Notes: generated from the letters alone by a model not told the origin. Positions 33,091 to 41,451 are shown, counted from the first letter of the stretch. The stretch is DNA of 64,000 nucleotides from JBBSBL01 sp046330255 (GCA_046330255.1 JAXLTC010000002.1:930001-994000); one strand, 5' to 3'. Numbers and translations are program-made.

Positions 33091-35310
33091 ATGGAGACCA
33101 GGGACGCACCGCCGGCCGCGACCTGGACGATCGGGGGGCGCACGCGGGCGCAACACGCCAATAGGCTCGACCGCGGTTTGCGCGCCATCGGACCAAGATC
33201 GCTCGCGTCGGCGCTGGCGGTCCTGCTGCTCGCCGCCTCCCCTGCGGCGGCGCGGATCGATCCGGCTCCGCAGCCGGGCGCGATGCCCGACGGGCCGGCC
33301 TCGGCGCTCGCGATCGACGGCGACGCCGGCTACCTCGGCGGCCGCTTCCTGACCGTCGGGCCCCACACGGGCTCGGGAGCAACGCTGCGCGCGAGCGACG
33401 GAACGGCGATTGCGGGCCTGCCGCCGGTCACGGGCGGCGACGTCGCGGCGGTCGCGGGAGACGGCCGCGGCGGCTGGTACGTGGGCGGCAGCTTCACGGC
33501 GGTGGGCGCGACGCCGCGCCACGGCCTCGCCCACCTGCTGGCGGACGGGCGTGTGGACCGGCGCTTCGACCCCGCGCCCGACGGCCCCGTTCGCGCCCTG
33601 CTGCTGCAAGCCGGCACCCTCTACGTGGCCGGCACCTTCACGAGCCTCGCGGGCCGCGCGCGGGCGGGTCTGGGCGCGGTGCGTGCCGCCGACGGCTCGG
33701 TCGTTCCGTGGCGTCCGTCCGTCGACGGATCCGTGAGCGTGCTGGCGGGCTGCGGCGGTCCGATCCTGCTCGGCGGAGACTTCACGGGCGTCGGCGGAAA
33801 GGCGCGCCGCGGCGCCGCGATGGTCGACGGCCGCAGCGGCGCTCCGCTCGCGTTCGACGCGCACCTCACCGGCGCCGTCGACGGCGCGACCGTGACCGGC
33901 CGCTCGGTGTACCTGTCCGGCGACTTCGACTCGGCCGGCGGCGCGGCGCGCCCGGGGCTGGCCGAGCTCTCGGCCGCGAGCGGCGCGGCGACCGCGTGGG
34001 TCCCGGAGATCGGCGCGCGCAAGCCCGTCGTCGCCGGCTCGCGCGTCTACGGGCTCACTGCCGGCGGCGTCGCGGCGCTGGACCGCGGAAGCGGCGCGGT
34101 GGTGGCCGAGCGCGGCAGCCGGAACGAGCGGCCCCTCGGGCCCCGCCCCGACACGCTGGCCGTCGCGGGGAACACCGTGTACGTCGGGTCCTCGGACTAC
34201 CGCGGCGTCTGGGAGGACGTTCCCGTCACCCTCGGCGCCTACAACGCGACCACGCTCGCAGGCGTCGCATGGGAACAGGCTCCCAGCGCGACGCGTGGCG
34301 GACCCGGGGGCGTGCGGACGAGCTGGGGTGACGTGCAGGCGCTCGCGGTCCAGGGCGGCCGCCTCTTCGCCGGCGGGCGCTTCGACTTCGCGGGCGGCGC
34401 GCGGCGCTACGGCGCCGCGGGCATCGACCTGCGCGCGGGAGCCGTCACGCCGCTCGCGATCCATCCCGGCTGGACCTACGGGTTCGACCCGGGCGCGATC
34501 GCGGCCGGCGCCGGCGTGGTGGCGACGGGCTCGAACCCCGACTACAACGCGGGAGCCTTCTCGGCAGGCGATTCGAGCCTTCTGTGGCGCTACGCCCCGT
34601 ACCCCGGCGCGGTCGCGTCGGTCTCGGCGCTCGCACGCGCGGGACGGACCCTGTACACCGCAGGCGAGAGCGTCGACGCGGCCGGCCACAGGCTCGCGGC
34701 CCGCGACATCCGCACCGGCGCCTCCCTTCCCTGGGCGCCGCCCGGCGGCGAGCCCGGCTCCTCGATGGAACCGCGCGTGGTGCTCGTCGCGGGCGACACC
34801 GTCTATGTCGGCGGGCGCTTCGAGGTCGCCGGCCACCGCAACCTGATCGCCTACGACGCGACCACCGGCGCCGTGCGCGCCGGCTTCGCGCCCGACCCCG
34901 ACGGGCCGGTCGACGCGCTCGCGCTCCACGGCGGACGCCTCTACGCGGGCGGCGAGTTCGCGCAGGCGGGCGGCGGCACGCACCGCAACCTGGCTGCGCT
35001 CGACGTGCAGACCGGAGCCGCCGATCCCGCGTTCTCCCCGGATCCCGACGCGCCCGTTGCCGCGCTCGCCGCACGCGGGCGCACGGTGATCGCCGGCGGC
35101 GGGTTCACGGCGATCGGCGGCGCGGCGCGCCACAACCTCGCCGCGCTGCGCGCGCGCGACGGGCGCGCGCGCCGCTGGGCGCCCGAGCCCGACGGCCCGG
35201 TCCGCGCGCTCGTCGCGACGCCCTGCCGCGTGCTCGTAGCCGGCGCCTTCGCGCACATCGCGGGCGAGTTCCGCGTCGGTTTCGCGCAGTTCGGCGCGCA
35301 CCTGCGCTGA
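33091..35310 (+). CDS. Secreted beta-propeller protein (delta-60/DUF5122-like repeats)
   Basis: A 739-aa exported protein. A long basic N-terminal region precedes a hydrophobic signal segment at about residues 38-54 (LASALAVLLLAASPAAARI). The rest is a series of roughly 45-55 residue repeats with the core YxGGxFxxxGGxxRxxLAxLxxxxG and xWxPxxDGPVxAL, as in delta-60 type propellers. No catalytic motif is visible; such proteins are usually surface binding or scaffold proteins. ATG 33091 is placed by the TAGGGT box, giving a longer N-terminus than a typical signal peptide; a later start is possible. Confidence 0.82.
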   Translation: METRDAPPAATWTIGGRTRAQHANRLDRGLRAIGPRSLASALAVLLLAASPAAARIDPAPQPGAMPDGPASALAIDGDAGYLGGRFLTVGPHTGSGATLRASDGTAIAGLPPVTGGDVAAVAGDGRGGWYVGGSFTAVGATPRHGLAHLLADGRVDRRFDPAPDGPVRALLLQAGTLYVAGTFTSLAGRARAGLGAVRAADGSVVPWRPSVDGSVSVLAGCGGPILLGGDFTGVGGKARRGAAMVDGRSGAPLAFDAHLTGAVDGATVTGRSVYLSGDFDSAGGAARPGLAELSAASGAATAWVPEIGARKPVVAGSRVYGLTAGGVAALDRGSGAVVAERGSRNERPLGPRPDTLAVAGNTVYVGSSDYRGVWEDVPVTLGAYNATTLAGVAWEQAPSATRGGPGGVRTSWGDVQALAVQGGRLFAGGRFDFAGGARRYGAAGIDLRAGAVTPLAIHPGWTYGFDPGAIAAGAGVVATGSNPDYNAGAFSAGDSSLLWRYAPYPGAVASVSALARAGRTLYTAGESVDAAGHRLAARDIRTGASLPWAPPGGEPGSSMEPRVVLVAGDTVYVGGRFEVAGHRNLIAYDATTGAVRAGFAPDPDGPVDALALHGGRLYAGGEFAQAGGGTHRNLAALDVQTGAADPAFSPDPDAPVAALAARGRTVIAGGGFTAIGGAARHNLAALRARDGRARRWAPEPDGPVRALVATPCRVLVAGAFAHIAGEFRVGFAQFGAHLR

Positions 35311-35392
35311 GAACGGCGGGGCAGCGGCCCGCGCGGCGGGACTCCGCGGCACCGCGCGCGGCCCACCTGCGCGCGACGACCCGGCCTCCGGT

Positions 35393-35398
35393 TAGGGT
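35393..35398 (+). promoter_or_regulatory. Putative -10 box TAGGGT for the PhoD-type phosphatase
   Basis: TAGGGT is 59 bases before ATG 35458, giving a leader of about 54 bases that contains a hairpin and a GGAGG ribosome site. Confidence 0.4.
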
Positions 35399-35400
35399 TG

Positions 35401-35434
35401 CCTCCTGACCGGGTCCGTGGCCCGGTCGCGGAGG
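35401..35434 (+). other. Leader hairpin of the phosphatase mRNA
   Basis: Inner arms GACCGGG (35407-35413) and CCCGGTC (35421-35427) enclose a 7-base loop; outer arms CCTCC and GGAGG (35430-35434) could extend it. The stem begins about where the transcript would start. A second GGAGG at about 35449 serves the ATG. It may stabilise the mRNA or control translation. Confidence 0.35.
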
Positions 35435-35457
35435 AGAGCCCCGAGTCCGGAGGACGC

Positions 35458-37026
35458 ATGGACCCCTTGAACCACCTCACGCGCCGCCAGGCCGTCGCGG
35501 GCGCCGGCGCGCTCGCCGTCGCGAGCGTCGTCTCGCCGGACGCGCTGGCGCGCGGCCTGACCAGCGCCCGGCGGGCGCCGTCGTTCCGCGGGGGGCGCTT
35601 CCCCGACGGCATCGCCGCCGGCGACCCGACCCCGAACGGCATCACGCTGTGGACCCGCCTGGACGGCGTCGGCGGCAAGGGCAGCGTGGAGTTGGAGATC
35701 GCCCGCGACAGCGGCTTCCGCCGCATCGTCGCCCGCACCAACATCGGTACGAACGCGGACCTCGGCCATGTGGCGAAGGCGCGCATCGGACGGCTGCGTC
35801 CCCACGAGCAGTACTACTACCGCTTCTCCACCCGCACGGCGGACTCTCCCGTCGGCCGCTTCCGCACCGCGCTGCCGCCGGACTCCAAACAGCCGGTGAA
35901 ATTCGCCTACTTCTCCTGCCAGGAGTACACGTTCGGCTGGTTCAACGCGCACGCGCTGATGGCCAGGGAGGACGTCGACTTCGTCGTCAACCTCGGCGAC
36001 TTCATCTACGAGATCGGCTTCTTCCCGCCGATCGGCGTGCGTTCGGGCAACTACACGACCGGGCTGGACGGGCCGCAGAACCTCGAGAAGTACCGCGAGC
36101 GCTACCGGACCGTGCGCAAGGACCCGAACCTGCGGCGCATGGCGTCCCGGCACGCGATGATCTCGCTCTGGGACGACCACGAGGTGCAGAACAACTACGC
36201 CGGCGGCGACCCGACCGGGGGCGACATCAACCCGCCCTACTCGGTGGCGCGCCGCAACGCCGCCTACCGCGCGTGGATCGAGAACATGCCGACGTACTTC
36301 GAGCGCGGCGGGCGCTACCGCCTCTACCACAAGGCGAGCTTCGGGCGCCTCGTGGACCTGTTCGTGCTCGACGAGCGCCAGTACCGCGCCGGACAGCCGT
36401 GTGACGACAGCGGCAAGGTCTGCGCCGACTGGGATCGCGAGCGCGCCTTCCTCGGGACCCAGCAGGCCGCGTTCGCTCGCGGCGGGCTGGCCCGCTCGCG
36501 CGCGGCCTGGAAGCTCATCGCCAACGGGGTGATGATCATGCCCGTGAAGGTCTCGGACACCGAATACAGCACGTTCGACACGTGGATCGGCTACCCGCGC
36601 GAGCGCGAGGCGCTGCTGCGCTCGATCGAGAGCAACCGCGTCAAGGACGTGGTGTTCCTGACCGGCGACTACCACGCGTTCATCGCGGGCAACGTGCAGA
36701 CGGCCGCCGGCAAGACGGTGGCCACGGAGTTCGTCGGCGGCTCGATCACCTCGGCGAGCGACCCGGAGGTGAGCGCGATCCTCAAGAAGCCGGGCTACGG
36801 GACGCCCGACCACACCACGCAGCCGGCATCCGAGCTCGCCACCCAGCGGGCGGTCAACCCGTGGTTCCGCGAGCTCGACTACCTCCACCACGGTTACGTG
36901 GTCTGCCACGCCACGGCCAAGGAGCTGAAGGTGACGCTGAAGAAGCTCGAGACGATCCGGCGCCAGACGACGCGGCTGCACAGCACCCGCACCTTCCGCG
37001 TGCGCCGCGGCCGGTCGGGGATCTAG
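35458..37026 (+). CDS. phoD: PhoD-family alkaline phosphatase/phosphodiesterase, Tat-exported
   Basis: Hydrolyses phosphate esters outside the cell. The 522-aa protein has a twin-arginine signal (LTRRQAVAGAGALAVASVV). A small N-terminal beta domain (FPDGIAAGDPTPNGITLWTRL) precedes the metallophosphatase domain. Metal-site residues are visible in YFSCQEY (Cys), VNLGDFIYE (Asp), LWDDHEVQNNYAG and FLTGDYHAF. ATG 35458 follows a GGAGG site. The frame is open to 35398, but the Tat motif and ribosome site decide the start. Confidence 0.92.
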   Translation: MDPLNHLTRRQAVAGAGALAVASVVSPDALARGLTSARRAPSFRGGRFPDGIAAGDPTPNGITLWTRLDGVGGKGSVELEIARDSGFRRIVARTNIGTNADLGHVAKARIGRLRPHEQYYYRFSTRTADSPVGRFRTALPPDSKQPVKFAYFSCQEYTFGWFNAHALMAREDVDFVVNLGDFIYEIGFFPPIGVRSGNYTTGLDGPQNLEKYRERYRTVRKDPNLRRMASRHAMISLWDDHEVQNNYAGGDPTGGDINPPYSVARRNAAYRAWIENMPTYFERGGRYRLYHKASFGRLVDLFVLDERQYRAGQPCDDSGKVCADWDRERAFLGTQQAAFARGGLARSRAAWKLIANGVMIMPVKVSDTEYSTFDTWIGYPREREALLRSIESNRVKDVVFLTGDYHAFIAGNVQTAAGKTVATEFVGGSITSASDPEVSAILKKPGYGTPDHTTQPASELATQRAVNPWFRELDYLHHGYVVCHATAKELKVTLKKLETIRRQTTRLHSTRTFRVRRGRSGI

Positions 37027-37075
37027 CCGGAGCCTGCGGTCGCGGTCGCGGTCGAGGGCCGGGCGAGCCCGGCCC

Positions 37076-38023
37076 TCACAGCGTCGCGCGCGGGGCCGCC
37101 ACCCGGCCCGCGCGCCAGGCCTCGAGCACCGCGAGGGCGACGGCGAGGTCCTGGATCGCCAGCCCCGTCGAGTCGAACAGCGTGACCTCGTCCGGCGAGG
37201 TGCGCCCGGGAGCCTCCCCCGCCAGCACTGCGCCGAGGTCGGTGACGTCCGCTCGCGAGAGCCTGCCCGCCGTGGCCGCCCCCGTCAGCTCGCCGCCGTG
37301 TGCGGCCTGCTCCCACTCGTCGCAGAACAGCCGGCAGGCGAGGACCGCCTCAACCTCCGCCTCCGCCTTCCCGGGGCCGTCGGCGCCGAGCATGCCGAGG
37401 TGCTGGCCGGGCCGCGGATCCCCCTCGCGGACCACGGGCTCGTGGCCGGGCGTGACGCAGCAGACGACATCGCAGGCGAGCGCGTCCCGAAGCGTCCCGT
37501 GCCCCCAGCCGAGCTCCGCGGCGAGCCCGCGCGCCATCTCCTCGCGCGGGTCGTGGCAGACGCCCCCGCCGTAGCCGGCGGCCCACAGGCAGCGACCCGC
37601 CCAGGCGCCGTGCAGCCCGCATCCGACCAGCCCGACGGTGCGGGCGTCCTCGCGCGCCAGCGCCGCGGCGGCGACGGCCGCCACGGCGCCCGTGCGCAGC
37701 GCGGTCACCGCGCGCCCGTCGATCAGGGCGAGCGGCTCGCCCGTCACCGCGTCCGACAGGCACACCAGGCCGAAGACCGTCGGGAGGCCGCGCGCCGGGT
37801 TGCCGGGAAACGAGGTCACCCACTTGAGCAGCGCCACGCCGTCGCCGAGGGCCGGCATCGCGCGGAAGTCGCCGAACGGCGGGCTCTCCAGGTAGATCTT
37901 GGGCGGCATCGTCCACTCGCCCGCCCGGTGGCGCAGGAACCCCTCCCGCACGCGCTCGGTCGCCTCGCGCACGTCGACCGCTGCGAGCACCGCGTCGTGG
38001 GAGAGGACCGGCAGCGACGGCAC
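37076..38023 (-). CDS. Ornithine cyclodeaminase/mu-crystallin family protein
   Basis: A 315-aa NAD(P)-dependent enzyme of the ornithine cyclodeaminase family. The N-terminal catalytic part includes MPPKIYLESPPFGDFRAMPA and KWVTSFPGNPARGLP. The Rossmann domain has VGLVGCGLHGAWAGRCL. Members act as ornithine cyclodeaminase, alanine dehydrogenase or ketimine reductase; which applies here is not clear, as the key Asp near the C-terminus (TLFDSTGLAIQDLA) is compatible with several. GTG 38023 is 8 bases after TATCGT. Divergent from the epsilon-like gene. Confidence 0.85.
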   Translation of the reverse strand: MPSLPVLSHDAVLAAVDVREATERVREGFLRHRAGEWTMPPKIYLESPPFGDFRAMPALGDGVALLKWVTSFPGNPARGLPTVFGLVCLSDAVTGEPLALIDGRAVTALRTGAVAAVAAAALAREDARTVGLVGCGLHGAWAGRCLWAAGYGGGVCHDPREEMARGLAAELGWGHGTLRDALACDVVCCVTPGHEPVVREGDPRPGQHLGMLGADGPGKAEAEVEAVLACRLFCDEWEQAAHGGELTGAATAGRLSRADVTDLGAVLAGEAPGRTSPDEVTLFDSTGLAIQDLAVALAVLEAWRAGRVAAPRATL

Positions 38024-38031
38024 GGCGCGCC

Positions 38032-38041
38032 ACGATACCCT
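38032..38041. promoter_or_regulatory. Symmetric bidirectional -10 element (ACGATACCCT)
   Basis: Minus-strand TATCGT is 8 bases before GTG 38023 and plus-strand TACCCT is 11 bases before GTG 38053; both use the TA at 38036-38037. The element differs from the one at 27485-27494 at one base only. A GCGACG hexamer at 38014-38019 is 16 bases from the plus-strand box, the same spacing as at the other site. Confidence 0.55.
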
Positions 38042-38052
38042 CGGCCCGCCCC

Positions 38053-38274
38053 GTGAACCGCCGCCCGCAGCTACGCATCGTCGCGCCGAGCGCCTCGCCG
38101 CAGGAGGCCGCCGCGGCGATTGCCGCGCTCGAGCGCTTCATGCGGGAGACGGCTCCGGCGCCGGCCGCGCCGGCGGCGCGTCCCGACCCGTGGCTGCGCG
38201 CGGCCCTGCACGAGGGCACGAGCCGCGAGGCCGCCGAGCCCGGCCCCTGGGGCGACCCCACGCCCTGGGGCTGA
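38053..38274 (+). CDS. Acyl-CoA carboxylase epsilon-subunit-like small protein
   Basis: A 73-aa protein. PQLRIVAPSASPQEAAAAIAAL matches the N-terminal strand-helix of actinobacterial acyl-CoA carboxylase epsilon subunits (typically 60-85 aa, RVVRGxPTPEELAAV-like). The tail PWLRAALHEG and PWGDPTPWG is Trp/Pro-rich, like their C-terminal end. In known complexes epsilon binds the carboxyltransferase beta subunit and raises activity. The nearest beta gene is 5 kb upstream and the biotin subunit 0.8 kb downstream. GTG 38053 is set by the TACCCT box. Confidence 0.65.
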   Translation: MNRRPQLRIVAPSASPQEAAAAIAALERFMRETAPAPAAPAARPDPWLRAALHEGTSREAAEPGPWGDPTPWG

Positions 38275-38330
38275 ACCCGACCCCTCGGGCGACCCCGCAG
38301 CCCGGATCGAGCCGGACCGCCGGCGGTTGC

Positions 38331-38726
38331 TCAGGCGCGCAACTCGCGGAAGCCGGCGGCGGCGAAGTCGCCGTCGAACGTGAGGACGTCCTGGAGGCCG
38401 CGCTCGGCCATGTACGCGAAGCTCGTCGCGTCGACGAACGAGAACTCGCGATCGTCGCGGTCCCGGAGCCGGCGCCACGCGTCGCGCTCCGTCTCCGGGC
38501 CGATGCGCTCAATCGCGACCCGCCGCGAGCGGGTGACCGCGTCCAGGGTCTCGACGGCCTGAGCGTGCCCTTCGCGCCGTCGCAGCACCGTCCACGTCTC
38601 GCCAAGCACGTGGTTGCTCGTCACCAACGCCCCCGCGTGGGCACGCGTCAGCGCGACGGCCTCGTGGTGCCGCTCGTCCCGATGGCGGCGAAGCGCGACC
38701 CAAAACGACGTGTCAACAAAGATCAC
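38331..38726 (-). CDS. vapC: PIN-domain toxin VapC
   Basis: A 131-aa PIN ribonuclease. The acidic residues are Asp5 (IFVDTSFW), Glu43 (VLGETWTV), Asp99 (FSFVDATSF) and Asp118 (TFDGDF), all in standard spacing. GTG 38726 overlaps the antitoxin stop by 4 bases, so translation is coupled, antitoxin first. The target RNA is unknown. The pair sits between two acyl-CoA carboxylase genes. Confidence 0.9.
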   Translation of the reverse strand: MIFVDTSFWVALRRHRDERHHEAVALTRAHAGALVTSNHVLGETWTVLRRREGHAQAVETLDAVTRSRRVAIERIGPETERDAWRRLRDRDDREFSFVDATSFAYMAERGLQDVLTFDGDFAAAGFRELRA

Positions 38727-38950
38727 CGCGGATAGACCACGTCGTCGACCGACTCGCCGCCGGGATCCTGATCGCTCATGCCGACGATCTCCCAGAGGGG
38801 ATCCTCCTCCAGCGGCGGCAGCGCGTCGTGGCGCGCCGACTCCTCGATCAGCCCGCGCACGACCCCGGCCTTGGAGGTCCCGGCCTCCCGGGCGCGGCCG
38901 GCCAGCCACGCGTCCTGCTCGGGCTCCAGCGAGATCTGCAGGCGCTTCAC
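38723..38950 (-). CDS. vapB: Ribbon-helix-helix antitoxin VapB
   Basis: A 75-aa antitoxin. KRLQISLEPEQDAWLAGRAR and GTSKAGVVRGLIEE form a ribbon-helix-helix DNA-binding domain. The C-terminal acidic/aromatic tail (PPLEEDPLWEIVGMSDQD) is the likely toxin-binding part. I chose GTG 38950 because a TAACGT box ends 7 bases upstream; GTG 38959 is in frame but would lie within one base of the box. It should repress its own promoter through the inverted repeat at 38959-38990. Confidence 0.85.
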   Translation of the reverse strand: MKRLQISLEPEQDAWLAGRAREAGTSKAGVVRGLIEESARHDALPPLEEDPLWEIVGMSDQDPGGESVDDVVYPR

Positions 38951-38958
38951 GCGAATCA

Positions 38959-38990
38959 CGTTACCTCACGCTTGACCATGTGATGTAACG
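38959..38990. promoter_or_regulatory. Inverted-repeat operator of the vapBC pair, with -10 box
   Basis: Arms CGTTACCTCAC (38959-38969) and GTGATGTAACG (38980-38990) match at 10 of 11 positions, separated by 10 bases. The minus-strand -10 box TAACGT (38963 to 38958) overlaps the left arm. Two-fold symmetry over 32 bp suits two RHH dimers. It also lies 50 bases before the carboxylase gene at 39040. Confidence 0.6.
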
Positions 38991-39023
38991 AATCGCCGCC
39001 CGCACGTGCCGATCCACCGCCGG

Positions 39024-39029
39024 TACAGT
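39024..39029 (+). promoter_or_regulatory. Putative -10 box TACAGT for the biotin carboxylase gene
   Basis: TACAGT lies 10 bases before ATG 39040, no Shine-Dalgarno in between. Confidence 0.45.
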
Positions 39030-39039
39030 TCGCGCGCCC

Positions 39040-40830
39040 ATGTTCGAGAAGATCCTGATCGCGAACCGCGGGGAGATCGCAGTGCGCGTGATCCGCGCGT
39101 GCGAGGAGCTCGGGATCGCGAGCGTCGCGGTCTACTCCGAGCTGGACCGCGACGCGATCCACGTCCGCCGCGCGGACGAGGCGTACCTCCTCGGTCCGGG
39201 GCCGGCGAGCGAGAGCTACCTCGCGGTCGAGAAGCTGCTCGAGGTGATCGAGCAGTCCGGGGCGCAGGCGGTCCACCCCGGCTACGGCTTCCTGGCCGAG
39301 AACGCGGGCTTCGCCGCCACGCTCGAGGAGCGCGGCATCCCGTTCATCGGGCCCCCGGCCGCCGCGATCGAGGCGATGGGCTCCAAGACCCGCGCGCGCG
39401 AGCTGATGGCCGCGGCCGGCGTCCCGATCGTGCCGGGGACGACCGAGCCCGTCGAGACCGTCGACGACGCCCGGCACGTGATCTCGGAGTCGATCGGCTA
39501 TCCCGTGGCCGTGAAGGCCGCGGGTGGCGGAGGCGGAAAGGGCTTCCGGGTCGCGCTGGGCGAGGACGAGCTCGCGGACGCCTTCGAGGGAGCGGCACGG
39601 GAGGGCGAGAAGTTCTTCTCCGACTCCACGGTCTACCTCGAGCGCTACCTGCCCGACCCGCGCCACGTCGAGGTCCAGGTGCTGGCCGACTCGCACGGCA
39701 ACGTGATCCATCTCGGCGAGCGCGACTGCTCGCTCCAGCGCCGCCACCAGAAGCTGATCGAGGAGGCGCCCGCGCCCGTCGTGGACGCTCCGATGCGCGA
39801 GCGCATCGGGAAGATCGCGACCGACGCGGCGCGCGCCGTGGACTACCGTGGCGCCGGCACGATCGAGGGGCTCTTCCAGGACGGCGAGTACTACTTCCTG
39901 GAGATGAACACGCGCGTGCAGGTCGAGCACTGCGTGACCGAGATGGTGACCGGCGTGGACATCGTGCGCGAGCAGATCCGGGTCGCCGCCGGGGAGCCGC
40001 TCTCGCTCTCGCAGGACGACGTCGAGTTGCGCGGCCACGCGATCGAGTGCCGCATCAACGCCGAGGACGCCTCGAAGAACTTCGCGCCCGCGCCAGGGCG
40101 GATCGGCGCCTACCGGGAGCCGGCGGGGCCGGGCGTGCGCGTCGACTCCGGGATCGAGGCCGGCGGCGAGATCTCCCCGGCGTACGACCCGATGGTCGCC
40201 AAGCTGATCGTGTGGGACGTCGATCGCGAGGCCGCCACGCAGCGCATGCTGCGGGCCCTGTCCGAGTACGAGATCGGGGAGCTCAAGACGCTGCTGCCGT
40301 TCCACGCCGCGATCCTCGACACCGAGCAGTGGCGCGACGCCGAGACCTGCCGCGACCTGATCGAGGACCGCGCGTGGCTGAAGCAACTCGCCTTCCCCAA
40401 GCCCGCGCCCGCGGACGAGGAGGACGGAGAGGAGGCCAAGGTCGCCCGGGACTACACGGTCGAGGTGTCGGGCCGGCGCTTCGACGTGAAGGTGATCGGC
40501 GCCGCGCTCGCAGGCGACGCCGCCGCGAACGGCGCCGCCCCCGCCGCGGCGCGCCGCCCGCCGCGGCGCGAGCGCGGCGGCGGCTCCGGGGCGGGCGGAG
40601 GCGGGGGCGACGCGCTCGCCTCCCCGATCCAGGGCACCGTCCTGAAGGTCGCCGTCGAGGCGGGCGCCGAGGTGGAGGAGGGGGCGCTGGTCTGCGTGAT
40701 CGAGGCGATGAAGATGGAGAACGAGATCACCGCGCACAAGGCGGGCAAGGTCGCCGAGCTTCCGATCGCGGTCGGCGCCTCGGTCGCCTCCGGCGACACC
40801 CTGGCGGTGATCACCGCCGCCCCGGCGTGA
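39040..40830 (+). CDS. Acyl-CoA carboxylase alpha subunit (biotin carboxylase + biotin carrier)
   Basis: Carboxylates its own biotin with ATP and bicarbonate, then passes the group to the carboxyltransferase. The 596-aa protein starts with MFEKILIANRGEIAVRVIRA. The ATP-grasp part has the glycine-rich loop KAAGGGGGKGFR, HVEVQVLADSHGNVIHLGERDCS and EMNTRVQVEH. A Gly/Ala/Arg-rich linker near residues 490-525 leads to the biotinyl domain with Lys558 in EAMKMENE. Length and order match AccA3/PccA of actinobacteria. The GNAT gene overlaps its stop by 4 bases. Confidence 0.95.
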   Translation: MFEKILIANRGEIAVRVIRACEELGIASVAVYSELDRDAIHVRRADEAYLLGPGPASESYLAVEKLLEVIEQSGAQAVHPGYGFLAENAGFAATLEERGIPFIGPPAAAIEAMGSKTRARELMAAAGVPIVPGTTEPVETVDDARHVISESIGYPVAVKAAGGGGGKGFRVALGEDELADAFEGAAREGEKFFSDSTVYLERYLPDPRHVEVQVLADSHGNVIHLGERDCSLQRRHQKLIEEAPAPVVDAPMRERIGKIATDAARAVDYRGAGTIEGLFQDGEYYFLEMNTRVQVEHCVTEMVTGVDIVREQIRVAAGEPLSLSQDDVELRGHAIECRINAEDASKNFAPAPGRIGAYREPAGPGVRVDSGIEAGGEISPAYDPMVAKLIVWDVDREAATQRMLRALSEYEIGELKTLLPFHAAILDTEQWRDAETCRDLIEDRAWLKQLAFPKPAPADEEDGEEAKVARDYTVEVSGRRFDVKVIGAALAGDAAANGAAPAAARRPPRRERGGGSGAGGGGGDALASPIQGTVLKVAVEAGAEVEEGALVCVIEAMKMENEITAHKAGKVAELPIAVGASVASGDTLAVITAAPA

Positions 40831-41333
40831 GCGCGCACGTCTGGCGGGCAGAGCCCGCGGAGGCCGAGATCGTCGCGCGGCTGCTGGTCGGCTTCCGCGA
40901 CGAGCTGGGTCGCGACTGGCCGTCCGCGAACGCGTTCCTGGCGTCCGTCGAGCGGCTGATCGAGCGCACGGACACCGAGTACCTGCTCGGAGCCCCGCAC
41001 GCCGACGCGCCGCCCGCGGGGGTCGTGCAGCTGCGCTACCGCTTCGGCGTCTGGTACGCGGCGGAGGACTGCCACCTCGAGGACCTGTTCGTCGAGCGCG
41101 ATGCGCGCGGCTCCGGGCTCGGCTCGGCGCTGGTCGCCGCCGCGATCGAGCGAGCGAGCGAGCGCGGCTGCAGCCGCGTGGAGCTCGACGTGAACGAGTC
41201 GAACGCGCCGGCGCGGGCGCTCTACGAGCGCCACGGGTTCGCGACCGGCGGCTCGGCGTTCGGCGACCACCAGGGGCGCGACCTGTTCATGCGCCGCCGC
41301 CTGGCCGGGGACGAGGGGACGTCCGGGGCCTGA
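40827..41333 (+). CDS. GNAT-family N-acetyltransferase
   Basis: A 168-aa acetyltransferase. The acetyl-CoA loop is RDARGSGLGSALVAAAIERA (R/QxxGxG/A type), with LEDLFVERDA before it and NAPARALYERHGFA after it. GTG 40827 overlaps the carboxylase stop (GTGA), so it is co-translated. The acceptor is unknown; coupling to a carboxylase using CoA thioesters is suggestive only. Confidence 0.88.
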   Translation: MSAHVWRAEPAEAEIVARLLVGFRDELGRDWPSANAFLASVERLIERTDTEYLLGAPHADAPPAGVVQLRYRFGVWYAAEDCHLEDLFVERDARGSGLGSALVAAAIERASERGCSRVELDVNESNAPARALYERHGFATGGSAFGDHQGRDLFMRRRLAGDEGTSGA

Positions 41334-41393
41334 CGCCGCTACCGGCGCACGCGACCGGCGAATGCGCAACAGTGCCGTGCGCAGGGATCGCGA

Positions 41394-41417
41394 GGCGCCG
41401 GCACGGAAGCCGGCGCC
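41394..41417. terminator. Strong hairpin after the acetyltransferase gene
   Basis: Perfect 9-bp arms GGCGCCGGC and GCCGGCGCC enclose ACGGAA. It lies 60 bases after the GNAT stop and 35 bases before the next start, and has no T tract. Probably a terminator. Confidence 0.45.
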
Positions 41418-41451
41418 GCTCGCGTTCGGGTAGCGCACCAGGGGAGGAAGA

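Noticed and set aside
33091..35310. PQQ enzyme or galactose-oxidase activity for the propeller protein
   Set aside because: The repeats resemble delta-60/DUF5122 blades and no metal- or cofactor-binding residues are apparent.
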